This document shows, in pieces, positions 1-10,575 of a DNA stretch of 64,000 bases. How positions within the stretch are numbered: position 1 is the first letter of the stretch; every line of letters begins with the position of its first letter. The notes below the pieces were generated by a model. That model was given only the letters and a program-made list of their open reading frames with translations, was not told the DNA's origin and did no database searches. A program made the position numbers and the translations under genes. Source of the stretch: Cercis canadensis (taxonomy: Eukaryota > Streptophyta > Magnoliopsida > Fabales > Fabaceae); assembly GCA_003255065.1 (NCBI GenBank), contig QAOA01001069.1:200055-264054 (forward strand), in the 5' to 3' direction.

Positions 1-434
1 AAAAAAAAAAAGTTTTAATAGTAAAATATTTTATATCAGTGCCATAATTATTATATTTTGATTCAAGTAGTTAATTTTTTTGTTGTTAGATAATTATTAT
101 TTTGAAGTATCATTTTTTATAATCAAAGTGGTTCTTGGTTTGCTATATTAGAAACCTCGCATATAGATAAATCGTTATTAACAAATGTTCTTGTTTTATT
201 ACCTTGGTGATCATAATAAGCATGAAATATATAATTATACATCACAAGCTAGATTTATACATTCGGAAACTAAAATTACATGGACGATTTGACCTTGGTC
301 AATATTACATTTGCTATTATGCATTATTTGAATTTTTCTAAATGATATCTACAATAAATTGTGGCAAAAAGAAAATCTGACGAATATTTGCATATTTTTT
401 TTTATCCTGCTTCTTTATGCTTATTTCTTTTCAG
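1..434. other. AT-rich left edge, no gene seen
   Basis: AT-rich sequence with no recognisable coding segment. It could be the last intron of the gene whose possible terminal exon begins at 435, since a pyrimidine tract followed by TTTTCAG ends at 434. Confidence 0.3.
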
Positions 435-546
435 CTATATCACTTCCTTCTTCATCCTCAAGAGTCTGGTTCTTGAAGTGAGGGAACAGTACTTAAGGCA
501 TCATAGTGAGAACACTGCAAAACCTGCTCCTTCAAAGTTTAAATAG
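435..546 (+). CDS. Possible terminal coding exon of an unidentified gene
   Basis: A pyrimidine-rich stretch ending in TTTTCAG (acceptor AG 433-434) is followed by an open segment in one frame ending at TAG 544-546. The frame, entered one base into the segment, encodes a mixed hydrophobic then charged C-terminus (ends in PAPSKFK). The residue mix looks more protein-like than the flanking AT-rich DNA. No family is recognised. The upstream exons would lie left of the window. Alternatively this is a chance open frame next to a chance acceptor. Confidence 0.25.
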
Positions 547-1242
547 AATTTGTTGTACTTAAAATAACAAAATTGAAAGTCTCAAGCACAACTTGTGCTT
601 AACTCTTACTAGGACCTTAAATATGTAAAGTACCAAAAAATTAACAAAGAACTTGATAGTATTATTTTGAATGACATATGTATGGGAACAATATAGAAAA
701 CTCAAATCTCTCCTTAATAAGTAACATGTAATACCCAATTTTGAAAGTTAGCAATTCCATAAATTGTATTCTCTATATAAGTAATAAAGGCAATAAATCT
801 AAAGATGTGTAGGCAATTGATTTTTATTATGCATCGAAGGCTAGAGTGATAATAGTTAAACACTTCAGTTTTCCCCCTTGCTCTTGGCCCTAATCTAAAG
901 TGTGGGAGATGATATCTGGTTTTGTAGATAGTCTTCAGAAAATGAATCTGAATATGCTGGTGAGACAAAATCCACATTATGCACTAGTTGCTGATTAGCA
1001 GGAACTTGAGGGTCCCAATATTTATTTCAACTTCTTACAACAGCTCAGTTGCACCGAAACGCCAAAATAAGGCACGTCCTCGTTTTGGGGACGGGGACGA
1101 AACGCGAAACACATTCCACAAGGAGGAAACGCCAAAAAATACCCAAAAATATGGTTTTTTGATTTTTCACATTTCGAAACGTCACGTTTCACAAAAAAAA
1201 AAAGGCCAACGAAACCTTTTCAAAAAGCCGATCATTTCTAAC
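547..1242. other. Non-coding stretch with GAAACG-rich segment
   Basis: No gene seen to about 1000. From about 1050 to 1200 the sequence is rich in GAAACG/CGTTTC words (several copies in both orientations), unlike its AT-rich surroundings. It looks like part of a repeat or of a promoter region belonging to the BED-type fragment downstream. Open frames here have no family resemblance. Confidence 0.4.
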
Positions 1243-1380
1243 AACGTCGTTTTGGATGCCGGATTTTTTGTTTTAGTGGAACGGCGCCGTTTTGAAGCTG
1301 CATTGATGGGATTTAAGTGGGACGACGTTGTTTTTGGGAAGAGTTGGAAGCCCAGATTTGCCAAAACGACGTCGTACGGA
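1243..1380. promoter_or_regulatory. Cluster of ACGNCGTTTT-type palindromic motifs
   Basis: Four related motifs occur at roughly 40-bp spacing: ACGTCGTTTT near 1243, ACGGCGCCGTTTTG near 1280, GACGACGTTGTTTT near 1321 and AAAACGACGTCGT near 1364. Each holds a CG-rich palindromic core next to a T or A run. They lie 200-340 bp upstream of the BED zinc-finger ATG at 1582, so a promoter role is plausible. That role is inferred from position only. Confidence 0.3.
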
Positions 1381-1581
1381 CTGTGCCCCCATTTTTCATC
1401 CCTAACCCAAGTTCACCTCAGATTTTAGGGCTATTCTTCCCCGTTTTCACCAAATTTCAACCTTCAGCTCCTCTGGTTTCTCTTCGGTGGTGCCTATTTT
1501 CTTCCTCCATTGCTGAACCAAGTGAAGGGTGGCTTGATTGAAGACTGTTGAAGGTTATTGTATGGTCGATTTTGAGGTAAA

Positions 1582-1809
1582 ATGACTTCATCTCCCTCTG
1601 ATAATTCTAGTAGTTTTGGTAGTAGACTAAATGTTGAAGAATCATCATCTAATGCTCAAAAAGAGGGGACTCCTCTTTGGGAATATGTGACTATCATTAA
1701 TCATGGAAATAAGAAAAGTGGTGGGACTAAAAATTGGCAATGTAATTTTTGTAATGGTATGTTTCAAGGATCATATTCTAGGGAGATGAAACAGGTGAGA
1801 ACGGTGTGA
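1582..1809 (+). CDS. BED zinc-finger / hAT-transposase-like N-terminal fragment
   Basis: The 75-codon frame starts with a Ser/Asn-rich leader and continues into a segment typical of plant BED-finger proteins related to hAT transposases: PLWEYVTI, then WQCNFC with the CxxC pair, then FQGSYSR. In the family, the next residues bring the histidines that complete the zinc ligand set. Here the frame changes to EMKQVRTV and stops, so the finger is incomplete. A good splice donor (CAG|GTGAGA at 1794/1795) lies exactly there, so it may be exon 1 of a spliced gene. I see no dimerisation-domain exon downstream. Most likely a hAT-derived fragment or gene relic. Confidence 0.6.
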   Translation: MTSSPSDNSSSFGSRLNVEESSSNAQKEGTPLWEYVTIINHGNKKSGGTKNWQCNFCNGMFQGSYSREMKQVRTV

Positions 1810-4532
1810 GCTGTAGAGGCAGGTCCACAATTGTTGCATGGTCCACTTGAAAGCGAGAGATTGAAGCAGAAACTGCTGGTTTCGATAAGCCGAGATCAAT
1901 CTTGGCTTTGGTAATTTCAGATTGGATCATATTATTAGAGCAGAATGCTAGTCTGATCATGTCATGGTCACCATGGCTTTGTAGCAGAAGATACCCAATA
2001 ATCTTTGAGACATTTTAAGGCTCCAATGTCTGGATTCTATCATACATTATCTTTGTGGAATTTGAAAAATCCATCTAAAACCCCAATTCTGTAGATGCAA
2101 AGTTATAAAAGAATAAAGTGTTACAGTCAACAATATATAAAGCTATGAAAAGTTTTTGATATTGCTAACAAAACACAACACAGATCCAGTTCTACATATA
2201 CAACATCAACTCTTTTTGTTAATTGCAGGAGAAGGATCTTTTAATCTTATGCTGCATCCTTTACCAAATTCATTACCACAACAAATGGCATTGATATTTA
2301 TAACAATGGCAAACATAAGAAAATAAAAATGCACTAACAAACTCCCATTTAGAAGAAGAGAAGATCCGAGCAACATTTTTCTTTTTGCTAGAAAAGAAAG
2401 AATAATCAACAAAAAACCATGTAGCCTATGATAAGCTGGAGCTTTTGGAAACCTACCCAGTTTCAGAACAGTGGGCATGATGCCCATTAAAATTTAGATT
2501 TCTTCCTTAAATCATATAGGGACCTAAGAAACCCATCAAACTAAGATAACTATCATCGACCAAGTAGTATTTACCTAGAAACAAAATTTTCAAATTGAAT
2601 AAACAACTAATATATAACATACTTTAAGGGTTCAAATTCAAATAGTAAATGTCTAAAATCACTGGCCTTCAGGAGGAAGTAGGAAATGCAAGTTAGGTCT
2701 GCGTATAGCCTCATTGAAATGTGAAACACATATTAAAATCACAAGCACTCATGACATTGGTAGTTTTAGTAATGAAAACATAATTCAAAGAGTTAAGAAC
2801 CTAAAGAGAAAGTCACACTAGCATACTTTCACTTATACCCCACGTATTGCAAAGGTTCATGTTAACAGTGGTGCATTTGAAATAAGAAAATAGTCTATAT
2901 TTAACATCACTATAAATCATGGATGTATTCTGATCCTCTGTATAAAAGTTGTCATAGCATCTGTAAGTCCTTTCTCCCCAAAAATAGCAAACAGTGAACT
3001 TCCAAGCCAAGTGAACAAAGAATTGGACTTAAAGGGCAAGATCCCCTAAAGGTGAGCAGCAAGTTCAACTTAGTTCCTCTAGTGCAAACTTGCTTATAGA
3101 TATGATCATTAACAAGGAACATTGGAAAGGCCTTCTAGTGAGACTACGATGAAAATTGAACAATGAAAGTTGCTTTGCAAGTAATTACAAATTGGAGGAT
3201 TTGCAACCCTCCAAGAGACTAAAAAGATTATAGATAACACGAATGAAAGGAAAATCCAAGAAATTACAAGTTAAAATAACAAAGTCCTTAAATCTTTATC
3301 TCACTGAATATCTTCGAGCATGACTCTATGAGCTGAATACCAAAGGGAAGTAAGACAAACAACCATGTCAGCCTGTCCTACATAAGTATCCTTGCTTTTA
3401 TTGCCCCAATTCATTTGAACATAGCAGTAGCAGGATGGGAAGAGCATTTAACTAACAAACATATATACTACAAATTAGAAAGTGCAATTCAAGACACCAC
3501 TAAAATGTACCCAAATTCACAAGTCCGTATGCACAAGAAGATTTTGGTGGATTTTAATGCTTCTTAGTTGCAGTAACTAATCACGTTTGGTTAGGGGGAT
3601 TCTTTGCAAATAATTGCTTTTGAACATAAATTACCTTAAAGTAAGCATTATTTATCAAATAAACTTGAAAAGATTAAAATAGATGACACATGATAGCACC
3701 TCATCAACCAAATCTTGAGCATTGATCCTAAATACAAGATCAAGTGAGAATGCATTGGCAGAAGCTATGTTGATGTCATAAAACAAAGGAAGTTAGGAAA
3801 CTTCTTATTATAAACTCAATGCATTTTCACATAACAACTATCCCTCTCTGCTAGGGGAACAGACAAATTTAAAAAGATTCTGTAGGCTCCTTATTAGTGC
3901 TGGGTCGGCTATTCTGCAAATATTTAGCGTGACTGAATGATAAACAGTAGATGCCACCACACAAAGAAGTGGAGATGCCTGACAATGTTATTTTAATGAT
4001 AGCTAAGGCCATTTCTCATTGAAGCAAAGGGATTAATATGAAATTCCTCACTTCTCAAGAATTATGAAGATTAAAAGGTTATGGATTCAACAGTAAGGTA
4101 TAGGCAAACGGATGCCCTGTCATCCCTAAGAAACCTTGTCTTATTTTTGCTTTATTTACCTCGTGAATAAATAAGGGAAAATAGATTCTTGCATTATTTC
4201 TCACTTAACATCCAAAAGAAGAACAGGTAATACATTCTTTCTATTTCCGTTCCCCAGAAATCCCTTCTTTCCCCTTCTTTAAACTCCCAAAAATACACCG
4301 CCAGAATGCATTGCAAAACTACTTTACCAAATATTTTTAATCAACTTTTCCTCCTACAAAATGATTTATTCTGCACAAGTACAATGTGTACTGGAGGATA
4401 ATATATTTATGTGCGATTCTCTAGCAGAAAGAACGGGTATGAAAGAAAAAGTGCAGAAGTAAAAAAAAAAAGAGAGCAAAAACAGAGATGAAAGTGAAAG
4501 CAAATGAAACTAAAATATGCAAAAAGCCATAC
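1810..4532. other. Long AT-rich stretch without a recognisable gene
   Basis: No domain or convincing exon seen on either strand. If the first exon proposed at 4533-4576 (minus) is real, this stretch would hold its introns and remaining exons, but I could not identify any. Minus-strand frames at 2206-2487 and 2813-3010 have no family resemblance. Confidence 0.4.
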
Positions 4533-4576
4533 CTGCTAGGTGCGGCAGAAGCGAGAAATGGAGATAGAGAAGCCAT
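4533..4576 (-). CDS. Possible first exon with plastid-type N-terminus
   Basis: On the minus strand an ATG at 4576 opens 14 codons reading MASLSPFLASAAPS, followed by a strong donor (AGCAG|GTATGG, GT at 4532-4531). The Ser/Ala-rich, acid-free start resembles a chloroplast transit peptide. A 32-codon upstream ORF (minus, 4684-4586) precedes it. The exon contrasts with its AT-rich surroundings. No downstream exon was recognised, so this may be a gene relic or a chance arrangement. Confidence 0.3.
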
Positions 4577-4779
4577 GGACGGGTCTCAAAACATCAATGG
4601 AAGAAACTGGGATTCAGAGAAAGTCGATGTTCTAAGGAAGATACAGAGAGTGTCGAAGGTGGGAGATGAAAGGCTGGTTTCCATGTAATTTTTAATTATA
4701 ACGGGGATATAATTGTCCAATAAATTTGCAAAATAGCTTCCCGGTCATCATCAATTTGGCTTTCACACAAGGCTTTTCC

Positions 4780-4949
4780 AATAAGCGTAAAAAATTGGCT
4801 TCATAAAATAAGCTATAAATAACTTTTTGGGGGTTAATAAGCTACTTATATAAGCTTATCCAAACATATTTTTTTTTTTTACATAAAAACACTTATACTA
4901 ATAGAGAAGTTTTAATAAGCTATAAACTATGCTATCCAAACGGGGCCTA
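4780..4949. mobile_element. MITE-like remnant ending in a GGCCCCGTTTGGATA-type terminus
   Basis: The right end, read on the minus strand, is TTAGGCCCCGTTTGGATAG. This terminus style is common in plant MITEs. The interior has repeated AAGCTTAT/ATAAGCT words, as in such elements. No matching left terminus was found, so it is probably truncated. Family (hAT or PIF/Harbinger) is undecided. Confidence 0.35.
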
Positions 4950-5574
4950 AGAGACATGACCTTCACTATTCAGACTAAGTAGATAAGGCACGGGCTTCAT
5001 TGAGAAGTCATTATTTCTACATAAATTTTCTATTATAAAGGGTAGGTTGTTAAAATTAAATAACTATTTTAGAACAGTGGAGAACTTGTGCCCTATAAAT
5101 TACAATCTGAGTTCTAAGTTCTTTCGCAAAGTGACCACAGAAATTGGACAGAATGAGGATCATAACCTTTATCATATTGTTGAGTTTTCTTAATGTGTCA
5201 TTTGCAATGAGAAGTAGTAGCTTTCCACTACCCCTTCTCTTCCTCTTCATGTACTTTTCCAGCAACCCCATTCCTCTTTCCCACACAGCTTTGGAATTCT
5301 CCCTCAATTCAAAGAATACGTAAAGAATCTTACAAAAAGTAAACGTGAGATTATGGTAACTTTGGCGTTCCATTTTGCAAACAGAGGTGGAAAACCAGAA
5401 ACAGAGTTCAGCAAGTTTTGCCTTGAAATGGCTATGGATACTTTAAGGGACGTGCATGACAACCATGACTATTTTGAATGCGTCCACAAGCAGATACATG
5501 ATTGTTTTGAGCGGAAGAGAAATGCATGGAAAAATTAGAAAATGGTATTTCTTAGCTGTGTAACTATGGAACTC
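4950..5574. other. Intergenic stretch with a small orphan ORF
   Basis: A 61-codon plus frame (5353-5538, ending HDCFERKRNAWKN) and a 105-codon minus frame overlap here. Neither resembles a known family and no splice or promoter context supports them. Treated as non-coding. Confidence 0.4.
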
Positions 5575-6099
5575 GATAATACCTAGTTCATTACCCTTGC
5601 TACAGTAAAAGGACCAAAATGCCATTGCTTAAGGTATACATTCTCCCTTTCTAACTCAACTAGGGATAGACTCCATCTTAGCTCCGAACTCTCTCTCTCT
5701 CTCAGTTCCTCTCACTTTCTCCCTTAAGGTTTGAGCGTTGGAGGTGGCGTTCGATCTCCAGCGCCAGGCTACCCCTAACCGTTCTTCTCTCTTTGTAGAT
5801 TGTCAACCTCACCCTAACTCTGGCAACGATAGTATACATTCTCCCTCTCTAACTCAAGTGGGGATGAATTCCATCTCAGCTTTGAACTCTCTCCCTCTCT
5901 CTCTCAGTTCCTCTCACTTTCTCCTTCAAGGCCAAGCTAACTTGAGCGTCGAAGCTCTAGGTCCGGCTTCCTCTAGATCATTCTTCTCTCTTTGTAAGTT
6001 GCCGACTTCACCCTAACTTTGGCAACCACATATACCTTAAGCAAGGGCATTTTGGTCCTTTTTACTGTAGCAAGGGTAATGAGTTTACTAGGTATTATC
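5575..6099. mobile_element. Foldback/MITE-like DNA element with ~65-bp terminal inverted repeats
   Basis: The left end (5575-5638, starting GATAATACCTAG) and right end (6031-6099, ending CTAGGTATTATC) are inverted copies over about 64 bp, with few mismatches and one short insertion on the right. Between them lie two direct copies of a ~198-bp unit. No transposase is encoded, so the element is non-autonomous. I could not define a clean target-site duplication (flanks ACTC and ACTA share three bases), so superfamily is open. Confidence 0.8.
5635..6030. repeat. Two direct ~198-bp copies inside the foldback element
   Basis: Copy 1 (5635-5832) and copy 2 (5833-6030) both run from TATACATTCTCCC through a CT-rich tract and the phrase TTCTTCTCTCTTTGTA to CACCCTAACT.TGGCAAC. 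They are diverged by eye by roughly 15-20%, so the duplication is old relative to the perfect one at 6933-7190. Confidence 0.75.
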
Positions 6100-6932
6100 A
6101 CTAGTCTTGTCATTATTTATTCTCTTCTAATGTTCTCTTGTATCAATTAGTGTGTGATTAGATTCGTTGTGAAAAAATAGATTTTGTTATGAATTAATTT
6201 TCAGTAGAATCGGTTTTAATTGATTGTGAGAGAATCAATTTTGCCTTTAGATATGTTATTTTCGAAGTGATTTTGTAATAATCAGTTTTTGTTTGTATTC
6301 TATAAAGAAAGCCACTGCGTTGTCAAATTATCAAAAAGATATGGAGTTTGCAACAGATAGCTTGTATTCCGTTAAAGGACTTCCTTTACCTTCTCTGTTA
6401 GAAAAATTAGTCCCACTTGGAACCCCAAGAAATTTCTCTTCCATGTTCTTCCTCATCTCTTCTCTCAATTAGATTCCAATAATATCATGAAGTCCATATC
6501 TATATTTTAGTTTCTGTGTGGCTCTAAAGCAAATGATGGATGATGATTATGTGATCATGTGCCTCTGTGGGTAGTGGTTGTGAATTAATGTTAAGAAGGC
6601 CAATGTAGAGTCCATCACTTGCTTGAGTGAAATGGATACCACAATTTTTGGGTCACTTCTAACAAGTTGCAAAGGTAAAGGAATTTGTTTTGAAATATTC
6701 AGTTTAATGGAATTACGAGTAGGCGATAACATCACAGCTATCCATTTTATTTTGTGGTCAATGAGTTGACAAACTGTCACATGTCCAAGTTATGCATACC
6801 TCAAGCTTTGGTAAAGGCATGGAAGAGCTAGCCTTTATATTGACCTATAAGTGAATATTTATTTTCCATAAATCACATGCATATTAGAATATTTGTTTAA
6901 ATAGAAAGCTGCCACATCAGGATGCATAAATC
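6100..6932. other. Intergenic, nothing recognised
   Basis: AT-rich sequence between the foldback element and the 129-bp tandem duplication. It contains only short open frames without resemblance to a family. Confidence 0.4.
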
Positions 6933-7190
6933 TTCTATGCGTATGTATCAACTAAACCAAAAAATGTGCCTAAAATAGTGGGAGCTAATAAATGGAGAAA
7001 ATCTAGATTAGTGAGATTTCTTAGTGGCTAATCTCAATGAAGAAGAGTCTCTATATAATAGTTCTATGCGTATGTATCAACTAAACCAAAAAATGTGCCT
7101 AAAATAGTGGGAGCTAATAAATGGAGAAAATCTAGATTAGTGAGATTTCTTAGTGGCTAATCTCAATGAAGAAGAGTCTCTATATAATAG
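6933..7190. repeat. Perfect 129-bp tandem duplication
   Basis: The unit starting TTCTATGCGTATG occurs at 6933-7061 and again at 7062-7190 with no mismatch seen. It lies about 320 bp upstream of the PR-10 pseudogene start, so it may be in that gene's former promoter. The identity means it is recent, or an assembly duplicate, though no N marks it. Confidence 0.95.
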
Positions 7191-7509
7191 TATAAGTAGG
7201 ACTATTGAGTTATGTTTTATTTGGGATTGTGATTGAGATTCTCCCTCAAATGTAGAAGATGCTTGTAAAATGAAGGGTGTGAGTGCAAGTGAGTGCCTCC
7301 CTCTTCAACATATACCAGACTAGAAATTGATTTGTTCCAATTCCTTTCTTCTTCATCTTATGTATGTTAGACAGCACCTTAGGACAAAGAAAAGCAAACA
7401 AAAATCCCTGAACTTGGACATTATAAATAAGAGTACTTTAGAATCTCTCATCTTTGCCAATTTCAAGAAGCACATACATTGTGTCCTAATTTCTCTTTCC
7501 ATTTATAAT

Positions 7510-8073
7510 ATGGGTGTTTACACTAACATAGCCAAGTACTTTTTCTCCAATATCTTAGGCGAGGTTGTTCAAGACCTTTATTAGTGATTCTCAACCTCGT
7601 CTCAGAACTTTTGCTATAGGCTGTGAAGAGCATTGAGTATATCCAAGGACATGGAGAGTCACGAAGCATCAGGTAGCTTAACTTTGCTGAAGGCATATAT
7701 TTGTAACACAGACTTTGCTAAACTTTCTCAATTTTAATAATATACTTACTTTGAGTTCTACACTTGTTACTTTTCTTGCAGGAAATACTATTAAGAACCT
7801 TGTTGATGAGGCAAACAAGGAGACTTTTGCTTACAAATACACTTTGATGGAAGGCGCGATGTATTAGTGGATAAGTTTGAATCCATTACTAATGAGGTTA
7901 AGTTTGAGGCAACACCAGATGGTGGTAGCAAAAATAAGATGGCGATCATGCATCAAACCGAAGGTGATTTGCAGCTCAGAGAAGCGGATATTAAGGAAGG
8001 CAAGGAAAATGCCTTGGGAATTTACAAAGTAGTGGAAGGCTATCTCCTCCAAAACCTTGATGTGTATGCTTAA
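7510..8073 (+). pseudogene. PR-10 / Bet v 1 family pseudogene, two exons
   Basis: PR-10 proteins are small cytosolic ligand-binding proteins induced by stress; this copy is broken. Exon 1 starts MGVYTN at 7510 (family start MGV[FY]T). It changes frame twice: a segment like FISDSQPRLRTF lies in one frame and AVKSIEYIQGHG, the classic PR-10 segment, in another. A GT at 7673 and AG at 7780-7781 bound an intron at the position conserved in the family. Exon 2 (7782-8073) reads through NLVDEANKETFAYKYTLMEG, then carries a 2-bp GC insertion (GGCGCGATG near 7856), which puts the frame into a stop. The last frame (to 8073) has EATPDGGSK, IKEGKENALG and the C-terminal NLDVYA. Multiple independent frameshifts argue for a pseudogene, not a sequencing error. 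7191-7509 upstream shows nothing else. Confidence 0.85.
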
Positions 8074-8972
8074 GTTGATGATTCTGATATGGGGTGACCT
8101 TCTGTTTCACCAATCACCACTATGGTTGGCTTTGCTTTCTATAACGAGGGTTTCTAATGCTTGTATTTCGGGTTCATCAAATTGGTATGCTACTGGTTTT
8201 GAAAATTGAAAACCAAAATACAGATCTTACGTTATAAGTGAGAGAAAAACTGATTTTCTGATCACAATATGAATGATAGTAAAACTTACTGATGATAATC
8301 ATCATCTTATTTTTTTATTTTTATTTTTTAGTTTTAATGGTAAGGATATTCTAACGTGGTCATCTAATTCATATAATATAAATGCGAGAACAGATGTAGA
8401 TTTGAGTGCAATAAGTCTCAAACTGTCTTTTGTATAAATTTATTAGTGTGGATGTGCTACCGATGTATATATAAAAAAAAACATAAAATTAATTAGGGTG
8501 GACTCTGCTAAAGTCTTCTTCCCTCTAGTTTCCTGCCATTTGTGGCCAATAATGTGTCACGTCATTAATTAGAAATATAACAATTTAGATATATTTTTAA
8601 AAGCTCTTTCACCACTATATAATATATATGTTCTCTGTTTCCCAAACGTATACGAGAACTCATTGGTTTCTGCACTAACACAATAAGGCACTTCATTTAT
8701 TCATCTTATGAGGCTCCAAGACAATAGAATAACTTCATTGACACCTCTCACCTCTTGGATATAAACATAAGAAAGATTGAGAAGAAAACAGCGATTGAAT
8801 TCTATTAACAATGATTGATATTTGGGTTTCAAAGAGTAATTGATCTCCATCAAAAAGTTGAAAATGAAGCTTGAAACAAACAATGGAAAATAACTAATTT
8901 GCTGTCTTCCGCCATCAATTTAGGAGGTTGTCATGACGATGATCAAACCTGTCACCGCCTAGTTATTGAATC
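8074..8972. other. Intergenic / possible 3' region of the F-box gene
   Basis: AT-rich. It may contain the 3' UTR or a last small exon of the minus-strand F-box gene, because a donor-like CAG|GTAGGC occurs near the end of that ORF. No confident exon is seen. Confidence 0.35.
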
Positions 8973-10250
8973 TCATACTATTTCAAGAACCATTTCAACT
9001 AAAAGTCTTAAAGCTAATAAGTGGAAGCCCAAGAATAGAAGGGCCAAAACGAAAGCAAAGATAAGAAATAGAAGGATAAAAAACCCAAGCCTACCTGAAA
9101 ACAGCTTCACTACTCTTCCCATTCTTCTAGGACGGTTTCCTTCCTCTGGGATTGGAATACCATCAGGAATTGAAACTGTACTCTCAACATAGGTAGCCAC
9201 TGCATTCCCCAGCACATATCTGTCAATCTCTTTATATCTTGTTGTATCCATATTTGATTCAATTTGTTTGTAAATAACTAACTGATATTTTTCCTTCTCT
9301 ATCTGCAGCATTTTAAAAGTACTCTCGTCTTCCTTTTCAAACCAGATTTGCTTTATTGAAAAACCTGGATTGAAATTACTGCCAGAAAAAAATGTAGTCC
9401 AAGACTCTCTCACACCGTACTCCTTCAAAGTATAAACCGTAACATTGAGGCCTTCGTCTCTATATGTAATCCACAGATAGCCTCGGAGAATGCCTAGACC
9501 ACACAGGCTTGGGTTTTCAACATTATCAGGTAGTGGCAACTCCCCAAATCTCTCCTCTGTTAAATTAAAGTAAATAACACTCATATTCACCTTCCAATGT
9601 ATGATTCCATTCAATATACAATGATCACTAGAGGAGCTTATATCATAAGGAAGATTTCCAGTTCTTCTCCAAGTGTTGGTTTCTAGGGTAAAGATATGCA
9701 CAGAAGAAGGATTCTCTGCATATACCACTTTGTAATCATCAATGGAAGCATCATAACCAAATCCATAAAGTACAGGTAATCTTCTCGAGGTGCATGGATA
9801 ATAGATAACCTTATAGTGTCTAGTTGATGGATTCCACAAGCAGAACGACAAAGAATTCGGAATTAGTACAAGACCATTACAAGTAACAGTGATGTCAATT
9901 CCAGGACTTTTCCACGGACTCGTAATATTATTTTGCATCTTGTAGGGTGGCTCCAAGTTCATTGAATAAACTTCTGATAGATGTTGCTCATTGCAAGAGA
10001 TGATGAGTTTTTGTTTTTGGCAGCGTATATGAATTTTCGCGAAATGAGAACCAGTGATTAGAGAGAACCATGGCTTGGATACACACTTGAAGCGGCAAAG
10101 AGACTTCACAGGCAGTCTCAAGAAAATGCTAGTAATTAAATCTTGTGGAAAGTACTCAGAATCTGGAGGCGCCAAAGATTTTTTTTGCTCTTTCATAGTG
10201 ATACCTTTGTGATTAATTCCAAATTTGATCGGAAAATAATAATATTGCAT
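8973..10250 (-). CDS. F-box protein with F-box-associated (FBA) domain
   Basis: F-box proteins are substrate receptors of SCF ubiquitin ligases and bind SKP1 through the F-box. The 425-codon frame has an F-box at about residues 34-76 (FPQDLITSIFLRLPVKSL, then C-V-S-K-PW) and an FBA-type beta-rich region after it (WNPSTRHYK, YGFGYDASIDDYKVV, LNGIIHWKV). The family core ends near ATYVESTVS, about residue 365. A second ATG (MKEQKK, 10196) is equally good as the start. The last ~60 residues are unusual: a basic patch then a strongly hydrophobic run (LGFFILLFLIFAFVLALLF). A donor-like CAG|GTAGGC just before that run (near 9098) suggests it may be intron sequence, with the real protein splicing to a short terminal exon. 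Ligand or target is unknown. Confidence 0.85.
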   Translation of the reverse strand: MQYYYFPIKFGINHKGITMKEQKKSLAPPDSEYFPQDLITSIFLRLPVKSLCRFKCVSKPWFSLITGSHFAKIHIRCQKQKLIISCNEQHLSEVYSMNLEPPYKMQNNITSPWKSPGIDITVTCNGLVLIPNSLSFCLWNPSTRHYKVIYYPCTSRRLPVLYGFGYDASIDDYKVVYAENPSSVHIFTLETNTWRRTGNLPYDISSSSDHCILNGIIHWKVNMSVIYFNLTEERFGELPLPDNVENPSLCGLGILRGYLWITYRDEGLNVTVYTLKEYGVRESWTTFFSGSNFNPGFSIKQIWFEKEDESTFKMLQIEKEKYQLVIYKQIESNMDTTRYKEIDRYVLGNAVATYVESTVSIPDGIPIPEEGNRPRRMGRVVKLFSGRLGFFILLFLIFAFVLALLFLGFHLLALRLLVEMVLEIV

Positions 10251-10299
10251 CTGAAATGTACAAAAATATTCATCAACCTCCGGTTAAAGTTAAGGTGAG

Positions 10300-10575
10300 T
10301 TTAGTTGAAGAGTTAAATACCTTTTTCATTCTTAAATTATTTTTCAAATATCACTTTAGTTTTTAATTTATTTTTATTGTCATTTTAATTTTTAAATAAT
10401 CATTTTGACCGTCAAATCAGTCCTTTAAGTGATTATTTTTTGTGATACAGATGACTAATTTGATAGGCAATGCAATTATTTAAGAATTAAAGTGACATAA
10501 AAAATAAATTAATGACTAAAATGACATTTAAAAAATAATTCAAGAATAAAAAGAATATTTTACTCTTAGTTAAAT
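10300..10575. mobile_element. MITE with ~100-bp terminal inverted repeats
   Basis: The left arm (from AGAGTTAAATACC near 10309) and the right arm (rc AGAGTAAAATATTC from 10566) are imperfect inverted copies over about 100 bp. Both carry the phrase series TTCTT.AATTATTTTT, TCA.TTTAGT, TTAATTTATTTTT and TTTAATT.TTAAATAAT. The interior is short (~70 bp). It would fold into a long hairpin. No coding capacity; exact ends and TSD are not resolved. Confidence 0.65.

Noticed and set aside
2206..3010. Two minus-strand frames as exons of the possible gene starting at 4576
   Set aside because: No domain, no matching splice phases found. Kept as unannotated DNA.
4488..4688. Plus-strand 66-codon frame
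   Set aside because: It overlaps the proposed minus-strand first exon and its upstream ORF. Composition is lysine-rich, with no match.
8899..9192. Plus-strand frame opposite the F-box gene
   Set aside because: Antisense shadow of the F-box tail with no family match.
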